From assembly GCA_029257405.1 (NCBI GenBank), contig JARIBO010000055.1:62001-126000 (forward strand): a DNA stretch of 64,000 nucleotides. Reading direction: 5' to 3'. The notes below the pieces were generated by a model, which saw only the letters and a program-made list of their open reading frames with translations, was not told the origin of the DNA and did not search any database. Below are positions 55,511 to 63,638 of the stretch, one piece after another. The position numbers were made by a program, and so were the translations under genes. How positions within the stretch are numbered: the first letter of the stretch is position 1; each line of letters opens with the position of its first letter. This DNA comes from Caryophanales bacterium (GTDB taxonomy: Bacteria > Bacillota > Bacilli > Bacillales > Amphibacillaceae).

Positions 55511-55948
55511 TATATTTAACTCATTTACTATTATTCCTGTAGCTTTGTACTCATTTTCTTCTGCTTCTAGCAGATAGGCTTCAAATTGATCTTTATTTTC
55601 ATCGGTAAGTTTATTATCTTTAAGCATAACAATTACTTTTTTACGTTTATCTAAAGCTTTTTCATAATATTTTACTACTTCTTTTGCTTTTTTAGTTTTT
55701 ATAGAAAGTGAATTTAGTTCTTTTTGACTTTTATTTAATTCATCTGACGCGAGTTCTAATACTTCTTTATTTTGTTCATTAGCTAAAAGTGAATCAATTA
55801 AAAGATTAAAAGATTGATTATGTTCTGTTTCTACGATTAAATTCATAATCTTTTCTAATTCTGCATCACTTTTTTCTTTTGAATTACAACCACTTATAAT
55901 TAAAATAACAAGTGATAAAGTTATTAATAGTACGGTCTTTTTATTCAT
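55493..55948 (-). CDS. Hypothetical lipoprotein
   Basis: 151 residues with a lipobox IISGC (Cys21). The rest is charged and helical (Lys/Glu/Asn-rich), likely coiled coil. It resembles the other small helical lipoproteins of this window (325 and 43993) in style but not in sequence. The function is unknown. It starts 5 bases after the pepA stop, so it is cotranscribed with pepA. Confidence 0.7.
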   Translation of the reverse strand: MNKKTVLLITLSLVILIISGCNSKEKSDAELEKIMNLIVETEHNQSFNLLIDSLLANEQNKEVLELASDELNKSQKELNSLSIKTKKAKEVVKYYEKALDKRKKVIVMLKDNKLTDENKDQFEAYLLEAEENEYKATGIIVNELNIKDIEN

Positions 55949-55953
55949 TTAAC

Positions 55954-57333
55954 TCACTCTGATTTTTCGACAGTATAATCTGCTAATAAACGAGCACCAA
56001 ATCCTCTTGCTGATTTAGTATAATATCCTTTATTATCACTTTCCATAACACCGGCCATATCTACATGTAACCATTTCTCAGGATTAGTTACAAAACGACG
56101 TAAAAACAAACCTGCTGTAATGGCACCTGCTTCACCTTTGTTAGATATATTACTAAAGTCCGCATAATCACTATCTAAATAACTTTCGTATGCATCAATT
56201 AATGGTAATGGCCAAACATTATCTCCGTTTTTAGCACCAATTGTACGCATCTCAGAAGCATATTCTAAATTACCCATAACTGCTCCTGTTTCTGATCCTA
56301 ATGCTACTGCTGCTGCACCAGTTAATGTTGCAATGTTAACTATGAAGTCTGCATTTAATTCATCTGCGCGAATTAGACCATCTGCTAAAATTAAACGACC
56401 CTCTGCGTCAGTATTTCCTACTTGTACTGTCTTACCATTTTTATAACGGATAACATCACCTGGTAACATCGAATTACTATCTGGCATGTTTTCTACAATT
56501 TGTAACAGACCGATAACATTTACATTAGCTTTTGATTCTGCTAATAATTTAATTGCACCTGAAACTGCTGCTGCACCACCCATGTCCATACGCATATCGC
56601 TTAAATCGCGTCCTGACTTCAAACTAATTCCTCCTGTGTCAAAAGTGACACCTTTTCCTACAAGAGCGACTAGTGGCTTAGATTCGTCTCCTACATACTT
56701 AAGTTCTACGAAACGTGGCTCATATTTACTTCCGCGAGAAACAGCTAAAAGTCCGTTCATTTCTTTAGATTCGATTTCTTTTTTCCCTAAAACGTTCACT
56801 TCTACTTCTGTATTTGCAAATTCCTCTTTTAATACTTCTGGGAACGTTTCTGGATTTAATTCATTCGCTGTATCATTTGTTAAATCACGTGAAAATGCCA
56901 TTGCTGACGCACGAACTTTACCTATTTGAATCGCTTGGCTATATTCTTGATTATTAGTAAAGTTTAAATCTACTTTATTATTTTTTATTTCTGATTTATA
57001 TGTGACGAATTTATAAGTTCCTAAATTCCAGCCTTCTACAAATGCGATAATCACATCTTCTTTTTCGTTAGAATTAAATGTCTTAATTAATGTTTCATTA
57101 TTGATTTCTGCCTTTTCTATTTCTGAATTCGCTAGTGATTTTGCAATACTTCCAGCTAACATGCGAATATTTTCTAATGTCAATTTATTTTCTTTTGGTT
57201 CTTTAATAATAATTACTGATTCATCATTTAATAAAGTTGGTACGAATTCTTCTTTTCTATCTTTAATAAAACTAAGAACAACTTGATTGTTTTTTATTTC
57301 TTCTTCAAATAATATTTTTACTGATTTACTCAT
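55954..57333 (-). CDS. pepA: Leucyl aminopeptidase (M17)
   Basis: A di-metal cytosolic aminopeptidase. The metal and catalytic motifs are GKGVTFDTGGISLK, DMRMDMGGAAA and NTDAEGRLILADGL. The length of 459 is slightly shorter than the usual about 500, because the N-terminal domain is compact. AGGAGGAAA precedes the ATG. The small lipoprotein gene follows. Confidence 0.92.
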   Translation of the reverse strand: MSKSVKILFEEEIKNNQVVLSFIKDRKEEFVPTLLNDESVIIIKEPKENKLTLENIRMLAGSIAKSLANSEIEKAEINNETLIKTFNSNEKEDVIIAFVEGWNLGTYKFVTYKSEIKNNKVDLNFTNNQEYSQAIQIGKVRASAMAFSRDLTNDTANELNPETFPEVLKEEFANTEVEVNVLGKKEIESKEMNGLLAVSRGSKYEPRFVELKYVGDESKPLVALVGKGVTFDTGGISLKSGRDLSDMRMDMGGAAAVSGAIKLLAESKANVNVIGLLQIVENMPDSNSMLPGDVIRYKNGKTVQVGNTDAEGRLILADGLIRADELNADFIVNIATLTGAAAVALGSETGAVMGNLEYASEMRTIGAKNGDNVWPLPLIDAYESYLDSDYADFSNISNKGEAGAITAGLFLRRFVTNPEKWLHVDMAGVMESDNKGYYTKSARGFGARLLADYTVEKSE

Positions 57334-57485
57334 AATAAATATTTCCTCCTATTAATCAAATAACAAAACAGCTTTTGTGAATTTCATCATTAATAAACTA
57401 GTTTGTTCTATTCATTATAACATGTTCAAATTCCGTTTCCTTAAAAGTCTCTTAATTTTAAGGAAAAATATTGATTACTAAAATA

Positions 57486-58271
57486 TTAACCATACTGCAA
57501 AATGTTTGCTGTTGTAAAGTCAACAATTGCTTTTTGATTGATTAACTTACTAGTTGCCTCTCCAATTAATCCTTTTTTTACAACGTGCTTTTCTTCAAAC
57601 TTTTCTCCTATATTAATAAAACTTGCTTCATCATATTCAATTTCATCGTAAGAAACCCATTTTTTATTTCCTTTAACTATAACTGGACTCTGTTCAGTAA
57701 CTCTAGGGAAAACTCCTACCCGATGTTCGCTAAGATGCATCGATGTATTTGAATCATAATCTGTACCAAGTAATAAAATATAACTATTTAAATCGTATAA
57801 ACGAGCCAGAGGTGAATCCTCACCTAATCCGTTATCTAATGAATGTTTATTAAGAATAAATTCTTTTTCTTTTCCCCATGCACTAAATGAATAAGCAGGA
57901 TGAGCACTTCTTTCCACGTCAGGTAAGTTTCTAAATAATTCTGGTATGACACCTAATTGATAAGTGGGAGTTACTAACTTTTCAAAAGCTGGCATCTCTT
58001 CTTTTATTTCATTCCACAACTTTCGATTAACTTTTGGGTTAGTCCAATCTTTTGGATCAGATAAATCTGTTGAATGTGCAGGCATAACAAGTGTACCTTC
58101 TTTAGTTAACACTTGTTGTAATGCATGAATTACAGCTACTGCCCCTCCACAAACAAAACCGATTGAACTTAGGGATGAATGCACAATCATTGTCATACCA
58201 GGCTTAACACCAAGTTCTGTTAAATCTTTTTTCAATGAAGTGATTGTTTGTATTTGATTTACTGTTTTCAT
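57486..58271 (-). CDS. AAC(3)-family N-acetyltransferase
   Basis: 261 residues with the aminoglycoside 3-N-acetyltransferase family pattern: MIVHSSLSSIGFVCGGA, EGTLVMPAHSTDLSDP, SAHPAYSFSAWG and LLLGTDYDSNTSMHL. The residues expected for acetyl-CoA and substrate binding are there. Many chromosomal Bacillales members are present without conferring clear resistance; the true acceptor is unknown. It lies downstream of ectC beyond a terminator and is a separate unit. Confidence 0.85.
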   Translation of the reverse strand: MKTVNQIQTITSLKKDLTELGVKPGMTMIVHSSLSSIGFVCGGAVAVIHALQQVLTKEGTLVMPAHSTDLSDPKDWTNPKVNRKLWNEIKEEMPAFEKLVTPTYQLGVIPELFRNLPDVERSAHPAYSFSAWGKEKEFILNKHSLDNGLGEDSPLARLYDLNSYILLLGTDYDSNTSMHLSEHRVGVFPRVTEQSPVIVKGNKKWVSYDEIEYDEASFINIGEKFEEKHVVKKGLIGEATSKLINQKAIVDFTTANILQYG

Positions 58272-58324
58272 CTTTTACCAACTTTCTGATTAACACTTAA
58301 AATTTTACCAGATAAATGATAAAT

Positions 58325-58351
58325 AAAAAACCCCTCAAAATTATGAGGGGT
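58325..58351 (-). terminator. Terminator of ectC
   Basis: ACCCCTC-aaaattat-GAGGGGT is followed on the minus strand by six T. It is almost identical in stem to the hairpin upstream of ectC. Confidence 0.88.
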
Positions 58352-58356
58352 AATAA

Positions 58357-58743
58357 TTAATCTTCAAGTAATGGATAAACGCCTTCTTCATCATGTGTTT
58401 CTGTTCCTACAAGTGCTGGATTAAAGACACAAACCATACGTAGTTGTGTTTTAGCACGTAAATAGTGTTTATCATTATCATTTAATAAATACATTGTACC
58501 AGGTTTTAGTGGATATACTTTTCCATCTGAAAGTGTTTCAACTTCGCCTTCACCTTCGATTAAATAGACAGCTTCAATATGATTTTTATACCAAAAATAA
58601 CTTTCAGTACCTGGTTTAATAATTGTATCATTCAAACTAAATCCAACATTGTCGCTTTTCTTAATGAAACGACGGCTTTCCCATGTTTCACCTTTTGTGT
58701 GATCTTCTGTTCCAATAATATCTTCAAGTGATTTTACTATCAT
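58357..58743 (-). CDS. ectC: L-ectoine synthase
   Basis: It closes N-gamma-acetyl-diaminobutyrate to the compatible solute ectoine. The cupin fold shows [32 protein letters not shown] and [11 protein letters not shown], including the metal-site Glu, Tyr and His. The 128-residue start is ATG 58743, 7 bases after AAAGGGGATAA. The gap to ectB is 191 bp with a hairpin inside, much wider than in most ectABC operons, so ectC may be partly separately expressed. Confidence 0.95.
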   Translation of the reverse strand: MIVKSLEDIIGTEDHTKGETWESRRFIKKSDNVGFSLNDTIIKPGTESYFWYKNHIEAVYLIEGEGEVETLSDGKVYPLKPGTMYLLNDNDKHYLRAKTQLRMVCVFNPALVGTETHDEEGVYPLLED

Positions 58744-58804
58744 TTTATTATCCCCTTTTTTTGAAATTAGTAAGCGCAAATAAATTATATTAGAGATTTT
58801 CCAT

Positions 58805-58839
58805 TTTAAAACCCCTCGACTTTTATGAGGGGTTTTAAA
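58805..58839 (-). terminator. Hairpin between ectB and ectC (possible attenuator)
   Basis: TTTAAAACCCCTC and its complement form a 13-bp perfect stem with a 9-base loop. On the minus strand only TTTTAAA follows, so termination would be partial. The stem core is the same as that of the ectC terminator. Confidence 0.65.
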
Positions 58840-58934
58840 GTAATCAATATATTATTAATCGCGCTACAATTCTTTTACTAAGTTATCTTTTTTTTTGATA
58901 ACTTTTTTCGCTTTACTTAATATATTTTCTTTAA

Positions 58935-60221
58935 TTACCCATTAATAACTTCTTCAATAGCTTCTTCAACAATTTTTAAACCTTTTTCTAATCCAACTTC
59001 GTCTATAATTAACGGTGGTAAAAACTTAACTACTTCGTCGCTTGGTCCTGATGTTTCTAAAATTAGCCCTTTTTCAAATGCATGAGCACAAACCTTTGAT
59101 GCAAAACCTGATTCGTTAATTGCAATACCTTGCATTAATCCACGTCCACGCTGTTCTAAATCGTATGATGGATATTTTTTAACAATTTTACTCGTGAATT
59201 TGCTAATAGTTTTTGCTTTTTCTTTAATTTCTTTTGTAAAATCGTCTGTTACCCAGTAATTTAATGCTTCTGTAGCAGTGATGAATGCTAGGTTATTTCC
59301 ACGGAATGTACCATTATGTTCACCTGGTTCAAACTGATCGTATTCAGGCTTAATTAATGTAATAGCCATTGGTAGACCAATTCCACCTAATGATTTTGAA
59401 AGACAGACAATATCCGGATTAAGTCCCGCTTCTTCAAAACTAAAGAAAGTTCCCGTACGTCCACATCCTGCCTGAATATCATCAACGATTAAAAGTACGT
59501 CAAAACGATTAGCTACTTTTTCAAGACGTTTTAACCACTTAAAGCTCGCACTATTAATACCGCCTTCTCCTTGAACTGTTTCAACTATAATTGCTGCTGG
59601 TAATTCAACACCTGAGCTTGATCCAGAAAGAAATGTTTCTAAAAATTCAATCGAATCTTGACCTTCAACAAAGTCATCAAATGGCATAAATACCGTATCA
59701 CCTAAAGCAACACCTGCACCTTTTCTTTTTGACTCATTACCAGTAATTGATAAAGCGCCTAAAGTCATGCCGTGAAATGCATTTGTAAAGCTTATAATTT
59801 TATCTCTACCTGTTACTTTTCTTGCTATTTTTAAAGCAGCCTCGACAGAGTTTGTCCCTGTTGGTCCAGGAAACATTATTTTATAATCTAAGTTACGAGG
59901 TGCTAATATTTTTTCATTAAATTGTTTTAAAAATTCTCCACGAGGTGTCGTTGCCATATCTAAACTATGAATAACACCATCATTTTGAATATATTCAATC
60001 ATTTTTTCTTGCATAATATCATTGTTATGACCGTAATTTAAAGTTCCTGCACCTGCGAAAAAGTCAATATATTCTTTTCCAGCTGCGTCCCACATTTTAT
60101 AACCTTTTGAACGGGTGAAAACAGTTGGCCATCCTCTACTATAACTTCTTACTGCTGACTCATGTTCCTCAAAAACTTTCATACTTGTTTCGCCTTCAGT
60201 TGGCGTAATCAATTCAATCAT
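58935..60221 (-). CDS. ectB: Diaminobutyrate-2-oxoglutarate transaminase
   Basis: It makes L-2,4-diaminobutyrate from aspartate semialdehyde, the first ectoine step. This class III PLP aminotransferase shows [59 protein letters not shown] and the PLP Lys in SLSKSLGG. The start is unclear: ATG 60221 touches the AAAAGG site, TTG 60212 has good spacing, and ATG 60182 (MKVFEEHES) agrees with many homologues. It lies 35 bp after ectA copy 1. Confidence 0.95.
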   Translation of the reverse strand: MIELITPTEGETSMKVFEEHESAVRSYSRGWPTVFTRSKGYKMWDAAGKEYIDFFAGAGTLNYGHNNDIMQEKMIEYIQNDGVIHSLDMATTPRGEFLKQFNEKILAPRNLDYKIMFPGPTGTNSVEAALKIARKVTGRDKIISFTNAFHGMTLGALSITGNESKRKGAGVALGDTVFMPFDDFVEGQDSIEFLETFLSGSSSGVELPAAIIVETVQGEGGINSASFKWLKRLEKVANRFDVLLIVDDIQAGCGRTGTFFSFEEAGLNPDIVCLSKSLGGIGLPMAITLIKPEYDQFEPGEHNGTFRGNNLAFITATEALNYWVTDDFTKEIKEKAKTISKFTSKIVKKYPSYDLEQRGRGLMQGIAINESGFASKVCAHAFEKGLILETSGPSDEVVKFLPPLIIDEVGLEKGLKIVEEAIEEVING

Positions 60222-60256
60222 CCTTTTTGTTTTATTTTTTTATTAGTTACTATTTA

Positions 60257-60763
60257 CTATTTAATAGGTCCAATGCGATAAAGTTTTTCTTCTTCTTCAT
60301 CTTCTACGCTTGGAAAATCTTCTGCTTCTATATAGCGTCTAATTTCATAAGTTGAATTATATTTTTTAGCTAGACTTTGGAATAATCCGTTAGATGGTAA
60401 GTTCGACGGTGTTACTGTTGCTTCTAAATAAGCGACATCTGTTCGCTTAAGTAAAGCTTGAATCATCCGTGTTGCAAGACCTTCTCCACGAGCAGCTTCT
60501 GATACGACTACTTGCCAGACAAATAACGTAGGCTCTTGTGTGTTATGGATAAATCCTTGAACATAACCGACAACTTCTCCATTTTTAACAGCGACTATTG
60601 AACTGTCTGCAAATTTATCACACCACAATATATAACTATATGATGAGTTTAAATCTAATATATCTGTTTCTTTAACTAATGACCAAATATCTTTTCCGTC
60701 TTTTAAATTAGGTTTTCTAAAACTGATTGTTGGTGAACCAGCTTTAATTTTGACAGATTGAAT
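60257..60763 (-). CDS. ectA: Diaminobutyrate acetyltransferase, copy 1
   Basis: It acetylates diaminobutyrate in ectoine synthesis. The GNAT fold shows ISFRKPNLKDGKDIW, DLNSSYSYILWCDKF, FVWQVVVSEAARGEGLATRM and PSNLPSNGLFQSLA, with an acidic tail. I place the start at ATT 60763: it lies 8 bases after GGAGG, exactly as in copy 2, and gives 168 residues in both copies. A GTG at 60772 gives 171 residues but is part of the GGAGGTG ribosome site. It is about 87% identical to copy 2 by eye. Confidence 0.92.
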   Translation of the reverse strand: MQSVKIKAGSPTISFRKPNLKDGKDIWSLVKETDILDLNSSYSYILWCDKFADSSIVAVKNGEVVGYVQGFIHNTQEPTLFVWQVVVSEAARGEGLATRMIQALLKRTDVAYLEATVTPSNLPSNGLFQSLAKKYNSTYEIRRYIEAEDFPSVEDEEEEKLYRIGPIK

Positions 60764-60811
60764 AATGGGCACCTCCTCGTGTTTTTTAACTCATTAATAA
60801 GCTTATGCTTT

Positions 60812-60865
60812 TTAAAATTTTTCGTCAAAATCCATAAAGTGGCATATTGCTTGTTTAACTTTCAT
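60812..60865 (-). CDS. Possible 17-residue leader peptide of ectA copy 1
   Basis: The frame reads MKVKQAICHFMDFDEKF and stop. The corresponding frame in copy 2 differs at Ala6/Val and the last residue only. There is no ribosome site at normal spacing (GGAGTG is 17 bases away), so it may be an RNA element and not a peptide. Confidence 0.35.
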   Translation of the reverse strand: MKVKQAICHFMDFDEKF

Positions 60866-60922
60866 TTCTTGACTCTATTTCACTCCAGAGTAGCTAAGCT
60901 ACTTATTCGTCGTTTATCGTCC

Positions 60923-60928
60923 ATTATA
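60923..60928 (-). promoter_or_regulatory. -10 box of ectA copy 1
   Basis: A perfect TATAAT on the minus strand. The equivalent of copy 2 reads TTTAAT. The -35 side (TATAAA at 17 bp) is not a sigma-A consensus, which suggests an activator or another sigma factor. Confidence 0.45.
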
Positions 60929-61021
60929 TGCCTCATCCTTCATCATTTATAAAAAAATGAAAGAAATATTCCTCTTTTGAAGCTTATTTTTATATATTTT
61001 TAATAGATTAGTAGTATATTT

Positions 61022-61528
61022 TTATTTTATAGGTCCAATGCGATAAAGTTTTTCTTCTTCTTCATCTTCTAAACTTGGAAAATCTTCTGCTTCTATATAA
61101 CGTCTAATTTCATATGTTGAATGATATTTTCTCGCTAGACTTTGAAATAAGCCATTTGATGGTAAGTTCGACGGCGTTACTGTTGCTTCTATATAAGCGA
61201 CATCTGTTCGCTTAAGTAAAGTTTGAATCATCCGTGTTGCAAGCCCTTCACCACGAGCGGTTTCTGATACTGCAACTTGCCAAACAAATAATGTAGGTTT
61301 TGGGGTGTCATGAATAAATCCTTGTACAAAACCTATTACTTCTCCATCTCTTACCGTTACAATTGAACTGTCTGCGAATTTATCACACCACAATATATAA
61401 CTATATGATGAATTTAAATCTAGATTACTTGTTGTTTTAACTAATGACCAAATATCTTTTCCATCTTTCAAATTAGGTTTTCTAAAACTAATGGCTGGCG
61501 ATCCAGCTTTTATTTTCACAGATTGAAT
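61022..61528 (-). CDS. ectA: Diaminobutyrate acetyltransferase, copy 2
   Basis: It is the upstream paralogue of ectA copy 1 with all GNAT motifs intact (VWQVAVSETARGEGLATRM, PSNLPSNGLFQSLA), so both should be active. The frame is open to GTG 61558, but codons 2-10 of that version code for the ribosome site itself and differ from copy 1. From ATT 61528, which is 8 bases after GGAGG, the protein is 168 residues and collinear with copy 1. As the first gene of the run ectA2-ectA1-ectB, it has its own leader. Confidence 0.9.
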   Translation of the reverse strand: MQSVKIKAGSPAISFRKPNLKDGKDIWSLVKTTSNLDLNSSYSYILWCDKFADSSIVTVRDGEVIGFVQGFIHDTPKPTLFVWQVAVSETARGEGLATRMIQTLLKRTDVAYIEATVTPSNLPSNGLFQSLARKYHSTYEIRRYIEAEDFPSLEDEEEEKLYRIGPIK

Positions 61529-61575
61529 TGTGAGTTCCTCCTCGTGTTTTTCTTTCACTAATAAGCATATGTTTT

Positions 61576-61629
61576 TTAATTTTTTTCGTCAAAATCCATA
61601 AAGTGGCATATTACTTGTTTAACTTTCAT
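61576..61629 (-). CDS. Possible 17-residue leader peptide of ectA copy 2
   Basis: The frame reads MKVKQVICHFMDFDEKN and stop. It matches copy 1 at 15 of 17 residues, with one base change in the first 48, while the bases just upstream of the ATG have diverged. No ribosome site is visible. Confidence 0.35.
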   Translation of the reverse strand: MKVKQVICHFMDFDEKN

Positions 61630-61714
61630 ATTTTATTAAAATTTCGCTTTAAACGATCTAAGCTACTATTTCTTCATTTATCGTCTATTAAATGCTTTAT
61701 CCTTCATTATTTAT

Positions 61715-61755
61715 AAAAAAATGAAAGAAACACTCCTTTTTAAGGAGTGTTTCTT
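61715..61755 (-). terminator. Terminator of the ABC exporter genes
   Basis: AAGAAACACTCCTT and its complement are followed on the minus strand by T7. The tail is part of the duplicated ectA unit. Confidence 0.9.
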
Positions 61756-61787
61756 ATGTTTTATACTTTTATTATAATTATAATGAG

Positions 61788-63638
61788 CTAAATGGCAATT
61801 TCAGTATTAAACTGGCTATTATATAAATTAGCATAAAATCCATCTTGTTCTAATAAGTCATCATGTGTACCTTGTTCAATAACATTTCCCTTATCCATTA
61901 CTAAAATAACATCAGCATCCTTAATAGTAGATAAACGATGTGCAATAACAAAACTTGTTCTTTCTTTCATTAAATTATTCATAGCTTGTTGTATAAGTAT
62001 TTCAGTACGTGTATCAACACTTGATGTTGCTTCATCTAATATCATCATCGGAGAATCTGATAAGATAGCGCGCGCAATCGTAATTAACTGTTTTTGTCCT
62101 GTTGAAATATTTGAAGCCTCTTCATTTAAAATTGTATCGTATCCTTCTGGTAGTGTTTGAATAAACTGATCCGCGCGAGCAGTTCTTGCAGCCTGATAAA
62201 TTTCTTCATCTGTTGCTTTTTCTTTGCCATATGCAATATTTTCTTTAATTGTTCCATTAAACAACCATGTATCTTGTAAAACCATTCCAAATTGTTTACG
62301 CAAGGTTTGACGTGATAATTTACTGATATCTATATTATCAATTAAAATACTCCCTGAATCTAATTCATAAAAACGCATAAGTAAATTAGTTAAGGTCGTC
62401 TTACCTGCCCCAGTAGGTCCTACAATTGCAATTGTTTGTCCACTTTCAACAGACAAATTCAAATTTTTAATCAATGGTTCTTTGCCGTAACCAAACGTTA
62501 CGTCTTTAAATTCGACAGTTCCTTTTGCATTTAATTGAGCGATTTCTTTCGTACCTATATCTATTTCTTCTTCTGCATCGATTAATTCAAACACGCGTTC
62601 AGCGGCAGCAATTGTTGATTGAATAATGTTTGCGATATTTGCTGTTTGAGTAATCGGTTGAGAGAGTTGTTTTGAATAAGTAATAAATGCTTGAATATCA
62701 CCTATTGATATAGCACGTTGGGTAACTAAAATACCACCTACAATACTAATGAGTACGTATGAAAGATTTCCCACAAAAGACATTAAGGGCATGATTATTC
62801 CTGAAATAAATTGTGCTTTACTTCCTGCTTTAAATAATTCTTCGTTTACATCTTTAAATTCATTAATTGAACTGCCCTCACGTCCGAATGCTGTGACAAC
62901 TTCATGACCTGTGTACATTTCTTCAATATGTCCATTTAGTTCACCAAGTGTATTTTGCTGTTTTTGAAAATATATTTGTGAACGTTTAATAAGTGGTTTA
63001 ATAATAAATATTGATAAAGGAATACTTACTATTGTAATTATCGTAAGTAATGGACTAATCCAAAGCATCATGATTAAAATACCTATAATTGTAATAAACG
63101 AAGTAATAAACTGGGTTAAACTTTGTTGTAAAGTTGTTCCAATCATATCTAAATCATTAGTGACGCGACTTAATGTATCCCCGTATGAATTCTCATCAAA
63201 ATAAGTTAATGGTAATTTATTCATTTTATTAAAAACAGCTTCACGTAAATCATAAACTGTCCCTTGTGCAACAGATGCCATTATATAAGTTTGAAAAAAT
63301 AAAAATAGGCTACTTAATACATATAATCCTGCTAATAAGAGTAATAATTGACCTACTGCATTAAAGTCTATGGCTGCTCCAGGGACACCACTTAATAAAT
63401 CATAAGAGCCCTCAAATAATACTGTGATAGTATTACCCATAACTTTAGGTCCAATAACTGCAAATGACGTTCCTAAGATAGCTAAGATAATAACGCTCAT
63501 TATTTTAAAGTTTCTAGGTTTTAAATAACCTAATAATCTAAATAAAGTTTTCTTAATATTTTTTGGTTTTTCCAAACCGACCATCATTCCACCATGACCA
63601 CGTGGAGCTTGATTCGTTGTTTTATTTACTTTACTCAT
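61788..63638 (-). CDS. ABC multidrug-exporter-type half transporter
   Basis: 616 residues: a six-helix membrane domain (about 35-320) and an ATPase domain with Walker A GPTGAGKTTL, Q-loop VLQDTWLF, a signature reading STGQKQL and Walker B MMILDEATSSVD. The canonical signature is LSGGQ; here it is ISTGQ. Together with the partner encoded upstream it forms a heterodimeric exporter of the BmrC/BmrD or YheI/YheH kind. Its ATG overlaps the partner stop (ATGA). The substrate is unknown. Confidence 0.9.
   Translation of the reverse strand: MSKVNKTTNQAPRGHGGMMVGLEKPKNIKKTLFRLLGYLKPRNFKIMSVIILAILGTSFAVIGPKVMGNTITVLFEGSYDLLSGVPGAAIDFNAVGQLLLLLAGLYVLSSLFLFFQTYIMASVAQGTVYDLREAVFNKMNKLPLTYFDENSYGDTLSRVTNDLDMIGTTLQQSLTQFITSFITIIGILIMMLWISPLLTIITIVSIPLSIFIIKPLIKRSQIYFQKQQNTLGELNGHIEEMYTGHEVVTAFGREGSSINEFKDVNEELFKAGSKAQFISGIIMPLMSFVGNLSYVLISIVGGILVTQRAISIGDIQAFITYSKQLSQPITQTANIANIIQSTIAAAERVFELIDAEEEIDIGTKEIAQLNAKGTVEFKDVTFGYGKEPLIKNLNLSVESGQTIAIVGPTGAGKTTLTNLLMRFYELDSGSILIDNIDISKLSRQTLRKQFGMVLQDTWLFNGTIKENIAYGKEKATDEEIYQAARTARADQFIQTLPEGYDTILNEEASNISTGQKQLITIARAILSDSPMMILDEATSSVDTRTEILIQQAMNNLMKERTSFVIAHRLSTIKDADVILVMDKGNVIEQGTHDDLLEQDGFYANLYNSQFNTEIAI

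Larger units (their letters stand above)
60257..61730. repeat. Tandem duplication of promoter, leader and ectA
   Basis: Two direct units, 60257-60966 and 61022-61730, have almost the same length (710 and 709 bp). Each holds a -10-like box, a 17-codon leader frame, a GGAGG site and ectA. Both units end in the same A7-TGAAAGAAA sequence. The unit boundaries are within a few bases. The coding parts are well conserved; the leaders are conserved only in blocks. Confidence 0.85.

Noticed and set aside
57486-58271. Acquired aminoglycoside resistance gene
   Set aside because: The protein belongs to the AAC(3) family, but base composition and context are chromosomal, with no mobile element, and such genes are common core genes in Bacillales.
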